This document shows, in pieces, positions 12,168-13,246 of a DNA stretch of 13,246 bases. Source of the stretch: an uncultured Clostridia bacterium (lineage in GTDB: Bacteria; Bacillota; Clostridia; TANB77; CAG-508); assembly GCA_948517135.1 (NCBI GenBank), contig CAORJJ010000062.1:1-13246 (forward strand), in the 5' to 3' direction. Each line of letters opens with the position of its first letter. Positions within the stretch are counted from its first letter, which is position 1. Under the pieces are notes generated by a model. It made no database searches, was not told where the DNA came from, and worked only from the letters and a program-made list of their open reading frames with translations. Both the position numbers and the translations under genes were made by a program.

Positions 12168-13246
12168 ATGTTTATATATATAATGAAAGAAATTAAAGAA
12201 GATAAGAAAGGAGTATTAAGATTAAATATCTTAATGAAAAATTTAATGATAGTAGATAAAGGAACAAGTAAAGCAACAGTAATTATATTGATAATAATAA
12301 TTTTTATATTAGTTGCAATCCTTGTATATTCAGTAGTAACAAAGGAAGAACAAACAAATCGTTCAAATCCAGTAGTCTCAGAAGATTATCAAGAAGTTAG
12401 TAATAACAAAGAAGTAATGTCGTCATCAATAGAGATTGTTCCAACAATGCAAGATACAGTATTAGGAAATATGGCTTGGTGTGGGGCATTTCAACTTGTA
12501 TGGAATGATATGCAGGATAATTTAGTTGCTGGTGATGTAAAATTTGATGAACCTAATGAGATGGTAGATAATTTGAATAAACAAAAATTTAATGAAAATA
12601 GTATTTCAGATGAATATTATTATAAAAAGTGGGGCTTGGTAAGTTCAGACTTAAAAGAAGAAATTGTAGATGGAATTAAAGAAAAATTTAATGAAAAAAG
12701 TGATATCTTAGATTTATTTGATTGGACAGAAGAAGATGATAAGTATTTATTTTATGCAATGCTAAAAAGAATTTTTGAATTTGAAAATGAATTTACTATA
12801 TTAGAAAAAAATAAATTTGGAACTGAAGAAAATGTAGAATATTTTGGTATAAATAATCAAACAGAAAATTCAGTAAGAAATCAAGTAGAAATTTTATACT
12901 ATACAGATGAAAATAATTTTGCAGTTATTTTATATACTAAACAAGGTGATAATATAATGATTGTAAGAAATCCAGAAGGAAATACTTTTGAAGAAATATA
13001 TGCAAATGCAAATGAAAAGGCTTCAAATGATAGTGGAAGTAAAGCTTTTGGTGAGAAAGATACTTTGTCAGTTCCAAATATTAATTTAGATATAATGAAA
13101 AGATATGATGAATTAGAAAATAAGCCATTTAAAAATAAAGATGATGAACCAATAATTATATCTCAAGCATATCAAACTGTAAAAATGACTTTAGATAATA
13201 AGGGGGGAGCTGTTAAAAGTGAAGCAGGAATTATAACTCAAAAAGC
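12168..13246 (+). CDS. Membrane-anchored protein with weak serpin-like features (3' end outside window)
   Basis: A frame open to the window edge with at least 359 codons. A short basic N-terminus is followed by one membrane span (after KGTSKATV: IILIIIIFILVAILVY), then a long extracellular-type domain without further spans: LGNMAWCGAFQLVWNDM, a KKWGLVSSDLKEEI helix, FAVILYTKQGDNIMIV, and near the edge LSVPNINLDIMKRYDELENK then ISQAYQTVKMTLDNKGGAVKSEAG. The last part resembles the helix and hinge strand before the reactive loop of serpins (pattern xxQAxxxxxxxLDxxGxxxxSEA), but the N-terminal part is not typical, so the serpin link is tentative. The start is uncertain: TTG 12144 has AGGAAGG upstream at 12127-12133; ATG 12168, 12183 and 12234 lack good sites; AAAGGAG at 12207-12213 points instead at an ATT in another frame. 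It follows the thrS terminator; no clear promoter was seen. Confidence 0.6.
   Translation, partial: MFIYIMKEIKEDKKGVLRLNILMKNLMIVDKGTSKATVIILIIIIFILVAILVYSVVTKEEQTNRSNPVVSEDYQEVSNNKEVMSSSIEIVPTMQDTVLGNMAWCGAFQLVWNDMQDNLVAGDVKFDEPNEMVDNLNKQKFNENSISDEYYYKKWGLVSSDLKEEIVDGIKEKFNEKSDILDLFDWTEEDDKYLFYAMLKRIFEFENEFTILEKNKFGTEENVEYFGINNQTENSVRNQVEILYYTDENNFAVILYTKQGDNIMIVRNPEGNTFEEIYANANEKASNDSGSKAFGEKDTLSVPNINLDIMKRYDELENKPFKNKDDEPIIISQAYQTVKMTLDNKGGAVKSEAGIITQK

Noticed and set aside
1..13246. CRISPR array, tRNA, rRNA or integrase/transposase genes
   Set aside because: No regular repeat-spacer pattern, no cloverleaf or rRNA-like stretch and no recombinase motif was found on either strand by eye.

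Overview
The window is AT-rich, with TTA, AGA, GGA and AAA favoured in most genes, strong Shine-Dalgarno sites, intrinsic terminators and a T-box in front of a threonyl-tRNA synthetase gene. Together with an LPXTG-anchored cohesin protein, a sortase and a dockerin-bearing wall hydrolase, this points to a low-GC Gram-positive of the class Clostridia, probably a gut-type organism. Every gene I can support is on the + strand. No tRNA, rRNA, CRISPR array, transposase or integrase was seen.

Layout. (1) 1-1059: the tail of an unrecognised gene overlaps a GNAT-domain protein. (2) 1056-1933: a near-consensus promoter, a MYG1-family protein that has lost its metal-binding motifs, a 58-residue Cys-rich protein and a terminator. 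(3) 1989-2955: a calcium/cation antiporter and its terminator. (4) 3048-7017: a surface-protein operon encoding a cohesin-like protein with an LPKTG anchor, a sortase, a glucosaminidase with SH3b and dockerin domains, and a frameshifted cadherin-like repeat protein with a C-terminal membrane anchor. (5) 7005-9271: its own promoter, an HflK/HflC-like SPFH pair and a strong terminator. (6) 9364-9941: a self-contained transcription unit with a consensus extended -10 promoter and a strong terminator but no long gene; it holds an 18-codon ORF and three tandem 10-codon ORFs. (7) 9946-12108: promoter, T-box riboswitch, thrS lacking the TGS domain, terminator. (8) 12168-end: a membrane-anchored protein, cut by the window, with a weakly serpin-like end.

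How the genes work together. In block 4 the sortase would attach the cohesin protein to the wall, and the dockerin on the glucosaminidase could dock onto it: a one-cohesin, cellulosome-like arrangement that holds a wall enzyme rather than a cellulase. The SPFH pair would form a membrane scaffold.

The most unusual part is block 6. Three peptides of consensus M-[RN]-[KR]-R-Y-x-S-G-F-[IV] each have their own ribosome-binding site and TAG stop. They differ mainly at synonymous positions, while the spacers between them have diverged. That indicates selection on the peptide, but I recognise no family for it. Blocks 2, 5 and 6 are visibly richer in G and C than their neighbours (CGT, CGG, CTG, GGC codons), which suggests separate acquisition.
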